Below, in pieces: positions 24,230 through 33,992 of a stretch of 64,000 bases of DNA. Position numbers and translations under genes: made by a program. Numbering within the stretch: the first letter of the stretch is position 1; every line of letters begins with the position of its first letter. Below the pieces are notes generated by a model, which was given only the letters and a program-made list of their open reading frames with translations, had not been told where the DNA came from and did not search any database. The DNA lies in contig NZ_JAKZFD010000005.1 of NCBI RefSeq assembly GCF_022549225.1, forward strand, positions 1 through 64,000, written 5' to 3'. Source of the stretch: Pelomonas sp. CA6. GTDB lineage: Bacteria > Pseudomonadota > Gammaproteobacteria > Burkholderiales > Burkholderiaceae_C.

Positions 24230-27200
24230 ATGAATGCACCGCATCCGCTGATGCCCGCCGACGCCGACCTCGCCGGCGACCTGACCGACGCCGCGCCGCG
24301 ACTGCGCGAGATTCCGTACAACTACACCTCCTTCTCCGATCGCGAAATCGTCCTTCGTCTGCTCGGGGGGCGGGCCTGGGCCCTGCTGAACCAGTTGCGC
24401 GGCGAGCGCCAGACCGGCCGCTCCGCGCGCATGCTCTATGAGGTGCTCGGCGACATCTGGGTGGTGCAGCGCAATCCCTATCTGCAGGACGACCTGCTGG
24501 ACAACCCCAAGCGCCGCGAGGCGCTGATCGGCGCGCTGCGCCACCGACTGGCCGAGGTCGAACGACGTCGCAACCCCGAGGGCGACGCCGTGCGCGACGC
24601 CTCGGTGGGCGAGCTACTGAAGGCCGCCGAGGCGGCGGTGGGCGAATTCGCCGCCTCCTTCGAGCGCGTCGCCGAGCTGCGCCGGCGCACGCTGAAGGTG
24701 CTGGGCCGCCACACCGCCCGGGACAACATCAAGTTCGACGGCCTCTCGCGCGTGGCCCACGTGACCGACGCGACCGACTGGCGGGTGGAATACCCCTTCG
24801 TCGTTCTGACGCCAGACAGCGAGGCCGAAATGGCACAGCTGGTCAAGGGCTGCATCGAGCTGGGCCTGACCATCATCCCGCGCGGCGGCGGTACCGGCTA
24901 CACCGGCGGCGCCGTGCCGCTGGTCTGGAACAGCGCGGTGATCAACACCGAGAAGCTGGAAGCGATGCGCGGCGTCGAGACGCTGCGCCTGCCGGGCCTG
25001 GACCATGAGGTCGCGACGATCTGGACCGAGGCCGGCGTCGTCACCCAGCGCGTCGCCGACCTGGCCGAGCAGCATGGCTTCGTGTTCGCGGTGGACCCCA
25101 CCAGCGCCGAGGCCAGCTGCGTGGGCGGCAACATCGCGATGAACGCGGGCGGCAAGAAGGCCGTGCTGTGGGGCACGGCGCTGGACAACCTGGCGTCCTG
25201 GCGCATGGTCACGCCCGAGGCCAAGTGGCTGGAGGTGGTGCGCCTGAACCACAACCTGGGCAAGATCCACGACGTGGACGTGGCCAGCTTCGAACTGCGC
25301 TACTTCGACGCCAGCGGCAAGACGCTGGAGCGCACCGAGCGGCTGGACATCCCCGGTCGCCTGTTCCGCAAGGAAGGCCTGGGCAAGGACGTCACCGACA
25401 AATTCCTCGCCGGCCTGCCTGGCGTGCAAAAAGAAGGCTGCGACGGCCTGATCACCAGCAGCCGCTGGGTGGTGCACCGCATGCCGGCCCATGTGCGCAC
25501 GGTGTGCCTGGAGTTCTTTGGCAATCCCAAGGACTGTGTGCCCTCCATCGTCGACATCAAGGACTTCATGTTCGCCGAGGCGAAGAAGCCCGACGGCGCC
25601 ATCCTCGCGGGCCTGGAGCACCTGGACGACCGCTACCTCAAGGCGGTGGGCTATGCCACCAAGAGCAAGCGCGGCGGGCTGCCCAAGATGGTGCTGATCG
25701 GCGACATCGTCGGCGACGATGCCGATGCCGTGGCCCGCGCCACCAGCGAGGTGGTGCGCCTGGCCAACGGCCGCTCGGGCGAGGGCTTTGTCGCGGTGAG
25801 CGCCGATGCGCGCAAGAAGTTCTGGCTGGACCGCAAGCGCACCGCGGCGATCTCCAAGCACACCAACGCGTTCAAGGTGAACGAGGACGTGGTGATCCCG
25901 CTGCCGCGCATGGGCGAGTACACGCTGGGCATCGAGCGCATCAACATCGAGCTGTCGCTGCGCAACAAGCTGGCGCTGGCGGAGCGGCTCAAGGCCTTCT
26001 TCGCCACCGGCAACCTGCCGCTGGGCAAAACCGACGACGCCGGCGAGATCCCCAGCAGCGAACTGCTGGAGGACCGTGTGCAGCAGGCGCTGGCGCTGCT
26101 GGACGAGGTGGCCACGCTGTGGCAGCGCTGGAAGGACGAGCTGGACCTGCCGCGCGACGGCGAGGCCAGCTTCTTCGAGCAGCTTCAGGACCACAGCCTG
26201 CGCGCGAGCTGGAAGCGCCAGATCCTGAAGCCGCTGCAGGCCCTCTTCGCCGGCGCGGCCTTCGCGCCCGTCCTGGACCAGTGCCGCGCCATCCACAAGG
26301 AGGTGCTGCGCGGCCGCGTCTGGGTGGCGCTGCACATGCATGCCGGCGACGGCAATGTGCACACCAACATCCCGGTGAACTCGGACAACTACGAGATGCT
26401 GCAGACCGCGCACGAGGCGGTGGGCCGCATCATGGCGTTGGCGCGTTCGCTGGACGGCGTGATCTCCGGCGAGCACGGCATCGGGATCACCAAGCTGGAG
26501 TTCCTCTCCGACGACGAGCTGGCCGGCTTCGCGCGCTACAAGGCGCGGGTGGACCCCGAGGGGCGCTTCAACAAGGGCAAGCTGCTGCGCGGCCAGACCA
26601 CCTTCGCCGACCTGACCAATGCCTACACGCCCAGCTTCGGGCTGATGGGGCATGAGTCGCTGATCATGCAGCAGAGCGACATCGGCGCGATCAGCGACAG
26701 CGTCAAGGACTGCCTGCGCTGCGGCAAGTGCAAGCCGGTCTGCGCCACCCATGTGCCGCGCGCCAACCTGCTCTACAGCCCTCGCAACAAGATCCTCGCC
26801 ACCTCGCTGCTGATCGAGGCCTTCCTCTATGAGGAGCAGACCCGGCGCGGCGTGTCCATCAAGCACTGGGAGGAGTTCGAGGATGTGGCCGACCACTGCA
26901 CGGTCTGCCACAAGTGCGCCAATCCCTGCCCGGTCAAGATCGACTTCGGCGACGTGACCATGAACATGCGCAACCTGTTGCGCAAGATGGGCAAGAAGAG
27001 TTTCCGCCCCGGCAATGCCGCGGCGATGTTGATGCTCAACGCCACCAACCCCGAGACCATCAAGGCCGCGCGCGCCGCGATGGTGGGTGTGGGCTTCAAG
27101 GCGCAGCGCGTCGCACACGACCTGCTCAAGGGCCTGGCCCGCAAGCAGACCGCCGCGCCGCGCGCGACGGTGGGCCCCGCGCCGATCAAGGAGCAGGTGA

Positions 27201-28123
27201 TCCACTTCGTCAACAAGAAGCTGCCCGGTGGTCTGCCCAAGAAGACCGCGCGCGCGCTGCTGGACATCGAGGACAAGAACTACGTGCCCATCATCCGCGA
27301 CCCGGCGCGCACCGCTGCCGACGCGCAGGCCGTGTTCTATTTCCCCGGCTGCGGCTCGGAGCGCCTGTTCAGCCAGGTGGGCCTGGCCACCCAGGCCATG
27401 CTGTGGCATGCGGGCGTGCAGACCGTGCTGCCACCGGGCTATCTGTGCTGCGGCTATCCGCAGCGCGGCTCGGGCCAGTTCGACAAGGCCGAGAAGATCA
27501 TCACCGACAACCGGGTGCTGTTCCACCGCGTCGCCAACACGCTGAACTACCTGGACATCAAGACCGTGGTCGTCTCCTGTGGCACCTGCTATGACCAGCT
27601 GCAGGGCTACAAGTTCGAGGACATCTTCCCCGGCTGCCGCATCGTCGACATCCACGAGTTCCTGCTCGAGAAGGGCATCAAGCTCGAGAGCTCGCAGGCC
27701 TATCTGTACCACGACCCCTGCCACAGCCCGATGAAGCAACAGGAGCCGCTGAAGACGGTGAAGGCGCTGCTCGGGCCCGAGGTGGTGCAGAACCCGCGCT
27801 GCTGCGGCGAAAGCGGCACGCTGGGCGTGACGCGGCCAGACATCTCCACGCAGATCCGCTTCCGCAAGGAAGAAGAGCTGCGCAAGACCGAGGCGCAACT
27901 GCGCGAGTCCGGCAAAGTAGGCGCGCAGGAGAACCTGAAGATCCTGACCAGCTGCCCCAGCTGCCTGCAGGGCCTCACGCGCTACGGCAACGACCTGCAG
28001 AACGGTCTGCTGGAAGCGGACTACATCGTCATCGAGATGGCGAGAAAGATCCTTGGCGAGAACTGGCTGCCCGAGTACGTGGCGCGCGCCAACGCCGGCG
28101 GGATCGAGCGGGTTCTGGTCTGA
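24230..28123 (+). CDS. Large FAD-linked oxidase / Fe-S / CCG-domain oxidoreductase (DUF3683)
   Basis: This 1297-residue cytoplasmic fusion protein probably oxidises a 2-hydroxy acid such as D-lactate and passes electrons onward. The order is: DUF3683-like N-terminus (about 20-165); FAD-binding domain with [14 protein letters not shown] (about 207-220); FAD-oxidase C domain with [15 protein letters not shown] (about 702-716) and GEHGIGITK; two [4Fe-4S] motifs, [11 protein letters not shown] near 828 and [11 protein letters not shown] near 890; and two CCG domains ([10 protein letters not shown] with LCCGYP near 1040-1085, DPCHS with CCGESG near 1160-1195). It unites what GlpC/LutA and LldD/GlcD-type systems split over several genes. 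This architecture is known in Burkholderiales but its substrate is not settled. Confidence 0.85.
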   Translation: MNAPHPLMPADADLAGDLTDAAPRLREIPYNYTSFSDREIVLRLLGGRAWALLNQLRGERQTGRSARMLYEVLGDIWVVQRNPYLQDDLLDNPKRREALIGALRHRLAEVERRRNPEGDAVRDASVGELLKAAEAAVGEFAASFERVAELRRRTLKVLGRHTARDNIKFDGLSRVAHVTDATDWRVEYPFVVLTPDSEAEMAQLVKGCIELGLTIIPRGGGTGYTGGAVPLVWNSAVINTEKLEAMRGVETLRLPGLDHEVATIWTEAGVVTQRVADLAEQHGFVFAVDPTSAEASCVGGNIAMNAGGKKAVLWGTALDNLASWRMVTPEAKWLEVVRLNHNLGKIHDVDVASFELRYFDASGKTLERTERLDIPGRLFRKEGLGKDVTDKFLAGLPGVQKEGCDGLITSSRWVVHRMPAHVRTVCLEFFGNPKDCVPSIVDIKDFMFAEAKKPDGAILAGLEHLDDRYLKAVGYATKSKRGGLPKMVLIGDIVGDDADAVARATSEVVRLANGRSGEGFVAVSADARKKFWLDRKRTAAISKHTNAFKVNEDVVIPLPRMGEYTLGIERINIELSLRNKLALAERLKAFFATGNLPLGKTDDAGEIPSSELLEDRVQQALALLDEVATLWQRWKDELDLPRDGEASFFEQLQDHSLRASWKRQILKPLQALFAGAAFAPVLDQCRAIHKEVLRGRVWVALHMHAGDGNVHTNIPVNSDNYEMLQTAHEAVGRIMALARSLDGVISGEHGIGITKLEFLSDDELAGFARYKARVDPEGRFNKGKLLRGQTTFADLTNAYTPSFGLMGHESLIMQQSDIGAISDSVKDCLRCGKCKPVCATHVPRANLLYSPRNKILATSLLIEAFLYEEQTRRGVSIKHWEEFEDVADHCTVCHKCANPCPVKIDFGDVTMNMRNLLRKMGKKSFRPGNAAAMLMLNATNPETIKAARAAMVGVGFKAQRVAHDLLKGLARKQTAAPRATVGPAPIKEQVIHFVNKKLPGGLPKKTARALLDIEDKNYVPIIRDPARTAADAQAVFYFPGCGSERLFSQVGLATQAMLWHAGVQTVLPPGYLCCGYPQRGSGQFDKAEKIITDNRVLFHRVANTLNYLDIKTVVVSCGTCYDQLQGYKFEDIFPGCRIVDIHEFLLEKGIKLESSQAYLYHDPCHSPMKQQEPLKTVKALLGPEVVQNPRCCGESGTLGVTRPDISTQIRFRKEEELRKTEAQLRESGKVGAQENLKILTSCPSCLQGLTRYGNDLQNGLLEADYIVIEMARKILGENWLPEYVARANAGGIERVLV

Positions 28124-28229
28124 GCCGCGGCTGCGTGGCCCCTTAGCGCAATCGCGCGGGGCCTGCAGTAACTCCCCGTATCTCCCGTGGTCTTGGCCGC
28201 TGCCGCGGCCCGCCATCCGGGGTGATCGC

Positions 28230-28249
28230 CCTCCGGGTCTTCCCGGAGG
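28230..28249. repeat. Perfect 8-bp hairpin after the FAD oxidoreductase gene
   Basis: CCTCCGGG-TCTT-CCCGGAGG lies about 105 nt past the stop codon. It has no T run but could be an inefficient terminator or RNA-stabilising end. The core CCGG-TCTT-CCGG loop resembles the hairpin at 16804-16819. The remainder of 28124-28580 holds no gene I can support. Confidence 0.4.
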
Positions 28250-28408
28250 CGCCCGGCGGGCCGCCATCGCCGCGACCCGCGTTCGCCTCGGAGCGCCGCC
28301 CCGGGCGCCGCTGCGCGCCAGGGCACTTGCGGGTTATCCCATCCTGCCAAGTTTTGCAGGGTGACGTTCGCGTTGCGCCCACGATTTCTAGACTGCGCCC
28401 ATCTCCTC

Positions 28409-28424
28409 TCGGGGTCAGGTCTTG
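28409..28424 (+). repeat. Second copy of the 16-nt motif from 14-29
   Basis: TCGGGGTCAGGTCTTG is identical to the motif at the left edge, in the same orientation. It lies in the 457-bp gap before the S8 protease. Confidence 0.45.
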
Positions 28425-28580
28425 ATGGGCCGGCCTCGGGTGCGCGCCAGCGACGGCCGGCACGCGCCTGAAAGGGGAGGGCGGCGGCAGCCTGATGCGC
28501 CGCCAGAGGCCCTACGGCGTCCACCCCAGTCGCGGGGCAATCGCCGCGCTTTGCGGCAGTCCATGACAGGAGAGAAGCTC

Positions 28581-30395
28581 ATGATCCGTATCCCACGATC
28601 CCCTCTCTGGCTGGCCACTGCGCTGGCCCTGGGCGCCCCGGCGGCGCTGGCCGGCGGCCCGGTGACCGACCCCGGGCCTCTGGCGAACACGCCCGCCGAC
28701 GTCCGCACCGACCAGCTGATCATCAAGTACCGCGACGCCAGCGAGCTGCAGAGCCTGCCCGGCGGCGCGTCGGTGCAGCGCGCCCGTGCGCTGCCCGAGC
28801 AGACCCTGGCCGAGCGTGTCGCGCAGGTGCAGGCGGTGGTGCGCGGTTCCGGCCGCGGGCTCAAGCTGCTGCGCCAGACCGGGCAAGGGGCCCATGTGTT
28901 CAAGCTGGACCGCGCGCAGGGGAGTCGCGAGCTGGCCGCGCTGGCCGACGCGATACGCGCCGCCGACCCGTCCATCGAATACGTGGAGCCGGACCGGCTG
29001 CTGCAGGCGATGCTGACGCCCAACGACACCGACTACAGCAAGCAGTGGGACCTGTCCGAACCCACCGGTGGCATACGCGCACCGCAGGCCTGGGACCTGG
29101 CCACCGGCAGCGGCGTCGTGGTCGCGGTGATTGACACCGGCTACCGGCCCCATGCCGACCTGTCCGGCCAGATCGTCGCGGGTTACGACATGATCACCAA
29201 CGCCACCACGGCGCGCGACGGCAACGGCCGCGATGGCGATGCCGCGGACGAGGGGGACTGGCAGGCGTCCGGCGACTGCCCGTCCGACCCGTCGCCGTCC
29301 AACTCCAGCTGGCACGGCACGCATGTGGCCGGGACCATCGCGGCCAAGACCAACAACGCGCTGGGCGTGGCCGGCATCGCCTTCAATGCCAAGGTGCAGC
29401 CGGTGCGCGTGCTGGGGCGCTGCGGCGGCTATATGTCGGACATCTCCGACGCCGTGGTCTGGGCCTCGGGCGGCACGGTGTCCGGTGTGCCGGCCAATGC
29501 GACGCCGGCCAAGGTGCTCAACCTGTCGCTGGGCGGCGGCGGCAGCTGCGGCAGCACCATGCAGGCGGCGGTCAGCGGCGCGCGCTCACGCGGCGCGGTG
29601 GTCGTGGTGGCGGCGGGCAATTCCAACACCAACGCGTCCAACTTCACGCCGGCCAACTGCACGGGTGTGATCACCGTCGCGGCGACCGACCGCTATGGCG
29701 CCCGCGCCCCGTACTCCAACTATGGCAACGTGGTGGCGCTGGCCGCGCCCGGCGGCGCGATGGGCAGCACCGCCAGCAACGGCATCTACTCCACGCTGAA
29801 CGCCGGCACCACCACGCCGGGGGCCGACAGCTATGCCTACTACCAGGGCACGTCCATGGCGGCACCGCATGTCGCGGGCGTGGCGGCGCTGATGTTCAGC
29901 GTCAAGCCGACGGCCACGCCGGACGAGATCGCGCAGGCGCTGACGAGTTCCGCGCGCACCTTCCCCGGCAGCTGCACCGGCTGCGGGGCCGGCATCGTCG
30001 ACGCCTATGCGGCGGTGCAGGCGATCCAGGGCGGCCCGAGCACGCCGGACGAGGTGGAGCCCAACGACAGCCTGGCGACGGCCAACCTGGTCGCCGCGCC
30101 CAAGGCGCTGAAGGCCCAGCTGGGCAGCAGCTCCGACACCGACTACTTCCGCGTCAACCTGCCCGCCGGCAAGACGCTGAGCGCGGTGCTGAGCATGCCC
30201 AATGGCACGACCGACTATGACCTGACGCTGCGCAACAGCGCGGGCACGGCGATCAAGGTGTCGGAAAAGCCGGCCGGGCAGACCGACAGCGTGAGCCAGG
30301 CCAACAGCAGCGGCGCCACACAGACCTACTACGTCCAGGTGCGCTACTACAGCGGCAGCACGGGCCAGAACTACACGCTGAACCTCAGCTGGTAA
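28581..30395 (+). CDS. Secreted S8 family serine protease (subtilase) with C-terminal PPC domain
   Basis: This 604-residue extracellular endoprotease begins with a signal peptide (1-24, ending PAALA). An inhibitory propeptide follows (about 40-140, ending SIEYVEPDRLLQ). The catalytic domain (about 160-485) has D185 (VAVIDTGYRPHADL), H245 (SSWHGTHVAG), oxyanion N347 (VAAGNSN) and S425 (GTSMAAPHVAG). Residues 490-604 form a pre-peptidase C-terminal (PPC) domain beginning EVEPNDSLATA, normally removed on maturation. CAGGAGAG precedes the ATG at 28581. Cys pairs around 233/281 and 465/468 suggest disulfides. It stands alone and faces the Bug receptor gene convergently. Confidence 0.93.
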   Translation: MIRIPRSPLWLATALALGAPAALAGGPVTDPGPLANTPADVRTDQLIIKYRDASELQSLPGGASVQRARALPEQTLAERVAQVQAVVRGSGRGLKLLRQTGQGAHVFKLDRAQGSRELAALADAIRAADPSIEYVEPDRLLQAMLTPNDTDYSKQWDLSEPTGGIRAPQAWDLATGSGVVVAVIDTGYRPHADLSGQIVAGYDMITNATTARDGNGRDGDAADEGDWQASGDCPSDPSPSNSSWHGTHVAGTIAAKTNNALGVAGIAFNAKVQPVRVLGRCGGYMSDISDAVVWASGGTVSGVPANATPAKVLNLSLGGGGSCGSTMQAAVSGARSRGAVVVVAAGNSNTNASNFTPANCTGVITVAATDRYGARAPYSNYGNVVALAAPGGAMGSTASNGIYSTLNAGTTTPGADSYAYYQGTSMAAPHVAGVAALMFSVKPTATPDEIAQALTSSARTFPGSCTGCGAGIVDAYAAVQAIQGGPSTPDEVEPNDSLATANLVAAPKALKAQLGSSSDTDYFRVNLPAGKTLSAVLSMPNGTTDYDLTLRNSAGTAIKVSEKPAGQTDSVSQANSSGATQTYYVQVRYYSGSTGQNYTLNLSW

Positions 30396-30451
30396 GGGCC
30401 GGGCCCCGGGGGCGCGCTGGATGGGATCCGGCGCCGCGTCCGGGGCGTTTC

Positions 30452-31423
30452 TCAGTCGGCGCTGATGCCGCGCGTCTTGATCAGCGCATGCCAGGCCTGG
30501 GTTTCCTGCGCGACGAAGCGCGCCAGCCCGGCCGGGTCGCCGGGCACCAGCTCCAGGCCGAAGTCCTCCAGCCGGGCTTTCAGCTCCGGCTGGGCCAGGG
30601 CCTTGCGCACTTCGCCGGACAACCGGGTGATGATGGGCTCGGGCGTGCCGCGCGGCACGAACAGGCCCTGCCAGGCCGTCACCTCCACGCCCTTGATGCC
30701 CAGCTCCTCGAAGGTGGGCACGTCGGGCAGCGCGGCGATGCGCCGCGAGGACAGCACGGCCAGCGCCTTGAGCTTGCCCGCGCGCAGATGGGGCAGGCCG
30801 GCGGCGGTGTCCAGAATGCCCATGGGCAGCATGCCGGCGATCAGGTCCTGGGTGCTGAACGCGGTGCCGCGGTAGGGCACGTGGACGATGAAGCTGCCGG
30901 TGCGCTCCTTCAGCAGCTCCATCGCCAGATGATGCGGGCTGCCGATGCCCGGCGATGCATAGCTGTAGAAGCCGGGCTTGGCCTTGACCGCCTCCAGCCA
31001 CTGGCGCGCGCTGCTGAAGCCCGCGTGGGGGTTGACCACCAGCAGCAGCGGGAAGCGCGCCATCAGCCCCACCGGCGCGAAGTCCGAGGGCGCATAGGGC
31101 AGCTTCTTGTAGAGCGCGCTGTTGAAGACCATCACGCCGTTGTCGCCGGTCAGCAGGGTGTAGCCGTCGGCCGGCGACTTGGCCGCGTTGTCGCTGCCGA
31201 TGATGCCGGCGGCGCCGGGGCGGTTGTCGATCACCAGGGTCTGGCCCAGCGCCCGGCCCAGCGCCGGCGCGAGCTGGCGCGCGAGGAAGTCCGAACCGCC
31301 CCCGGCCGGATAGGCCACGACCCAGCGTATGGGCTTGGACGGCCAGGCGTCGGCGGCGCCGGCGGGCCGCACGGCGGCCAGCAGCGGCAGGGCGGAGACG
31401 AGGGTGCGGCGGCTCAGGGTCAT
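30452..31423 (-). CDS. Bug/TctC family tripartite tricarboxylate receptor
   Basis: This 323-residue periplasmic substrate-binding protein belongs to the Bug family that is hugely expanded in Burkholderiales. The signal peptide MTLSRRTLVSALPLLAAVRPAGA has a twin-Arg-like start. The mature part opens WPSKPIRWVVAYPAGGGSDFLARQL, the ligand-binding opening of TctC. VIDNRPGAAGIIGSDNAAKSPADGYT follows (about 80-105). No tctA or tctB membrane gene is adjacent, so it is an orphan receptor. The ligand, probably a carboxylate, is unknown. Its start faces the divergent HIT gene 51 bp away. Confidence 0.92.
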   Translation of the reverse strand: MTLSRRTLVSALPLLAAVRPAGAADAWPSKPIRWVVAYPAGGGSDFLARQLAPALGRALGQTLVIDNRPGAAGIIGSDNAAKSPADGYTLLTGDNGVMVFNSALYKKLPYAPSDFAPVGLMARFPLLLVVNPHAGFSSARQWLEAVKAKPGFYSYASPGIGSPHHLAMELLKERTGSFIVHVPYRGTAFSTQDLIAGMLPMGILDTAAGLPHLRAGKLKALAVLSSRRIAALPDVPTFEELGIKGVEVTAWQGLFVPRGTPEPIITRLSGEVRKALAQPELKARLEDFGLELVPGDPAGLARFVAQETQAWHALIKTRGISAD

Positions 31424-31474
31424 GGCATGGCGGGCTTGCTAGAGTCGCGCCATCTTAGCCATGCCCCTGCCGCC

Positions 31475-31963
31475 ATGAATGCCCAGCCTGTCGCCCCCTC
31501 CTGTCCGCTGTGCCAGGGGCAGCCAGCGTCCGCGCCACCGTCCGGCCCCGACCTCGAGAACGGCAACCTCGTCATCCACCGCGGTCCGCGCTGGCGCGTG
31601 CTGCGCGCGCTGGACACGCCGGCCTTCCCGGCCTTCTACCGGCTGGTCTGGACCGAACACCGCGCGGAGTTCAGCGAGCTGTCGCACGAGGAGCGGCGCG
31701 ACTGCATGGAGGCCGTGGCCGCGATCGAGGCGGCCATGCGCAGCGAGCTGCACCCCGACAAGATCAACCTCGCCAGCCTGGGCAACATGGTGCCGCACCT
31801 GCACTGGCACCTGATCGCGCGTTTCCGCACGGACAGCCATTTTCCCAACCCCATCTGGGGCGAGCGCCAGCGCGAGGCCGACCCGGCGCTGGCGCAGCAG
31901 CTGGCCGCGAGCCTGCCGCGGCTGGACGAGCGCCTCCGCGCGGCGCTGGCGGCGCTCACCTGA
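31475..31963 (+). CDS. HIT family nucleotide hydrolase/transferase
   Basis: This 162-residue protein carries the histidine triad HLHWHLIARF near residue 108, the phosphoramidate-forming active site of HIT hydrolases. An N-terminal CPLCQG (about 10-15) could form half of a zinc site. NLVIHRGPRWRVLRALDTPAFPAFYRLVWTEH forms the first half of the fold. The family hydrolyses nucleotide phosphoramidates or dinucleoside polyphosphates; the precise substrate is not readable. It overlaps the next convergent gene by 8 nt. Confidence 0.9.
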   Translation: MNAQPVAPSCPLCQGQPASAPPSGPDLENGNLVIHRGPRWRVLRALDTPAFPAFYRLVWTEHRAEFSELSHEERRDCMEAVAAIEAAMRSELHPDKINLASLGNMVPHLHWHLIARFRTDSHFPNPIWGERQREADPALAQQLAASLPRLDERLRAALAALT

Positions 31964-32369
31964 GCCCGGCTGCCCGCGGCGGCGTACCGTCGTCCGGCAT
32001 TCGGAAGCTCAGCTCCATCAGGTAGAGCCTGCCGCCGCTCGGGCCCTGGCATTGCAGTCCTCGCACGGCGCGGTGGATCGCGGCGCGGTAGTGGCGCAAC
32101 GGGCCCTGTATGCGGATCTCGCTGATGCGATCGCCGTCCAGCCGGAAGAACACCTGCACCACGCCGGCGGCCGGATGGCGGTCATGGAAGGGGCCCAGCT
32201 GGTCCTGCAGCGCGCGGTCCAGCCCGGGGCAGGTCGCACGCACGTCCAGCGCGGGCGGATCCGCGCCGTCGGACCGGTCATCGGGTGCGGCGGTGGACAG
32301 GCCGGCGAGCAGGGGCAGGGTCAGGCCCAGCGCTGCGGCCCGCACCAGGGTTGGATGGGGACGGTTCAT
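31956..32369 (-). CDS. Small secreted protein with TonB-C-like fold
   Basis: This 137-residue protein has a signal peptide (about 1-28, ending GLSTAA). Residues 65-130 ([21 protein letters not shown], then a helix [14 protein letters not shown] and a final strand [11 protein letters not shown]) follow the strand-helix-strand pattern of the TonB C-terminal domain, but there is no membrane anchor or Pro-rich linker. Two Cys (about 47 and 107) may form a disulfide in the periplasm. The function is unknown. The likeness is by pattern only. Confidence 0.65.
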   Translation of the reverse strand: MNRPHPTLVRAAALGLTLPLLAGLSTAAPDDRSDGADPPALDVRATCPGLDRALQDQLGPFHDRHPAAGVVQVFFRLDGDRISEIRIQGPLRHYRAAIHRAVRGLQCQGPSGGRLYLMELSFRMPDDGTPPRAAGLR

Positions 32370-32549
32370 CGGGGCCTCCCGGATCGCATGCTCCGCCGGC
32401 CGCCCCCGTGGCGACCGGTCCGGGATTCACCTTAGGCGCGGCGGCGCGGCCAACCCCGTGCCATGCGACTGGACGCCGGTCCGCGCGACGAAGTGCGTGT
32501 CGCCGCGACGGCGCCCGGCGCACCGGGGCGGGGATACACTGTGCACCCT

Positions 32550-32978
32550 ATGGCCGGCCTGACTCCCGACACCCCCCATCCCACCGAGATCACCGTGCAC
32601 CAGCAGTCGCGGCAGCTGGAGATCGCGTTCAGCGACGGTGCGCGCTTTCGCATCCCCTTCGAGCTGATGCGGGTGCTGAGCCCGTCGGCCGAGGTGCAGG
32701 GCCATGGCCCGGGGCAGGAGGTGCTGCAGACCGGCAAGCGGACCGTGCAGATCGTCGCCGTCCAGCAGGTCGGGCACTATGCGCTGCAGCCGCTGTTCTC
32801 CGATGGCCACGAAAGCGGCCTGTTCACCTGGGAATACCTTTACCGCCTGGGCCGCGACCAGGACCCGCTGATGCGCGACTACGAGGCGCGGCTGGCCGCG
32901 GCCGGCCTGGACCGCGACGCGCCCATGCCGGAGAAGGCGGGCGGCGACCAGGGCGGCTCCTGCGGCCATCACCACTGA
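32550..32978 (+). CDS. DUF971 (gamma-butyrobetaine hydroxylase-like N-terminal) protein
   Basis: This 142-residue protein matches DUF971: [42 protein letters not shown] (about 12-53), then [26 protein letters not shown]. In related proteins this domain is found with iron-sulfur carriers and binds zinc or helps Fe-S handling. The C-terminal GGSCGHHH could bind a metal. I prefer the ATG at 32550, because the 29 residues gained by an earlier start are not family-like. It lies 17 nt before ubiE and is probably cotranscribed, as in many betaproteobacteria. Confidence 0.88.
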   Translation: MAGLTPDTPHPTEITVHQQSRQLEIAFSDGARFRIPFELMRVLSPSAEVQGHGPGQEVLQTGKRTVQIVAVQQVGHYALQPLFSDGHESGLFTWEYLYRLGRDQDPLMRDYEARLAAAGLDRDAPMPEKAGGDQGGSCGHHH

Positions 32979-32995
32979 TTCACAAGCGAGCAGCG

Positions 32996-33727
32996 ATGAG
33001 CAGTACCCATTTCGGATTCGAGACCGTCGACGAACAGGACAAGGCGCGCCGCGTGCGCGGGGTGTTCGACTCCGTGGCCTCGCGCTACGACCTGATGAAC
33101 GACCTGATGTCCATGGGCATGCACCGGGCCTGGAAGGCCTACACGCTGGCCGTGGCCAACCTCAAGCCCGGGCAGCGCGTGCTGGACATCGCCGGCGGCA
33201 CCGGCGACATGGCGCGCGCCTTCGCGCGCAAGGTGGGCCCGACCGGCATGGTGGTGCACACCGACATCAACGAGGCCATGCTCAGCACCGGCCGCGACCG
33301 GCTGCTGGACGAGGGCCTGGTGCTGCCCACCAACCTCTGCGACGCCGAGGCGCTGCCCTACAAGGACGGCAGCTTCGACCTGGTCTGCGTGGCCTTCGGC
33401 CTGCGCAACATGACGCACAAGGACCGCGCGCTGGCCGAGATGCAGCGCGTGCTCAAGCCGGGCGGCCGGCTGCTGGTGCTGGAGTTCTCGCGCGTTGCCG
33501 AGCCGCTGAAGAAGCCCTACGACTGGTACTCCTTCAACATCCTGCCCAAGCTGGGCCAGCTCTTCGCCGGCGATGCCGACAGCTACCGCTACCTGGCGGA
33601 GTCCATCCGCATGCACCCGTCGCAGCCCGAGCTGAAGGCCATGATGAAGACGGCCGGCTTCGGCCACGTGGACGTGCACAACCTCAGCGCCGGCATCGTC
33701 GCGCTGCACGTCGGCATCCGCTGCTGA
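32996..33727 (+). CDS. ubiE: Ubiquinone/menaquinone methyltransferase UbiE
   Basis: This 243-residue SAM-dependent C-methyltransferase acts in ubiquinone (and menaquinone) synthesis. [36 protein letters not shown] (about 4-38) is the UbiE opening. The SAM-binding motif [12 protein letters not shown] lies at about 62-73. [32 protein letters not shown] (about 133-165) and the final [16 protein letters not shown] are also characteristic. A GCGAG site precedes the ATG. The length and all motifs are normal. Confidence 0.96.
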   Translation: MSSTHFGFETVDEQDKARRVRGVFDSVASRYDLMNDLMSMGMHRAWKAYTLAVANLKPGQRVLDIAGGTGDMARAFARKVGPTGMVVHTDINEAMLSTGRDRLLDEGLVLPTNLCDAEALPYKDGSFDLVCVAFGLRNMTHKDRALAEMQRVLKPGGRLLVLEFSRVAEPLKKPYDWYSFNILPKLGQLFAGDADSYRYLAESIRMHPSQPELKAMMKTAGFGHVDVHNLSAGIVALHVGIRC

Positions 33728-33832
33728 ACCCGCACGGGGCGGGTGGGCGCAGCCCGCCCGCGGCGGCCGTGCCGGCTCGGTTTGCCATGGGCGTCCTGGG
33801 TGTTTCTGCCTCCCGCGAATGCGGGGGGTGAG

Positions 33833-33851
33833 GCGCCTTGGGGCGCTTTTT
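33833..33851 (+). terminator. Rho-independent terminator after ubiE
   Basis: GCGCC-TTGG-GGCGC followed by TTTTT forms a short GC-rich stem with a U tract about 105 nt past the ubiE stop. It separates ubiE from the exopolysaccharide operon. I see no gene in 33728-33992. Confidence 0.7.
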
Positions 33852-33992
33852 CGCGTTGGATATGTCACTGCGCGCGCGCCGACGGCCGTCAAGCCCCTCC
33901 GAGCCAGGACAGGGCGCCGCTACACTCGAACGCGCCTGCAGAGAGGGCAGGTCCGCGCCACGTGGCGCGACCCCGAACAGAAAGTCATCGCC

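Noticed and set aside
24614-28267. Minus-strand reading frame of over 1200 codons
   Set aside because: Antisense shadow of the FAD/Fe-S oxidoreductase, which has unmistakable Fe-S and FAD motifs.
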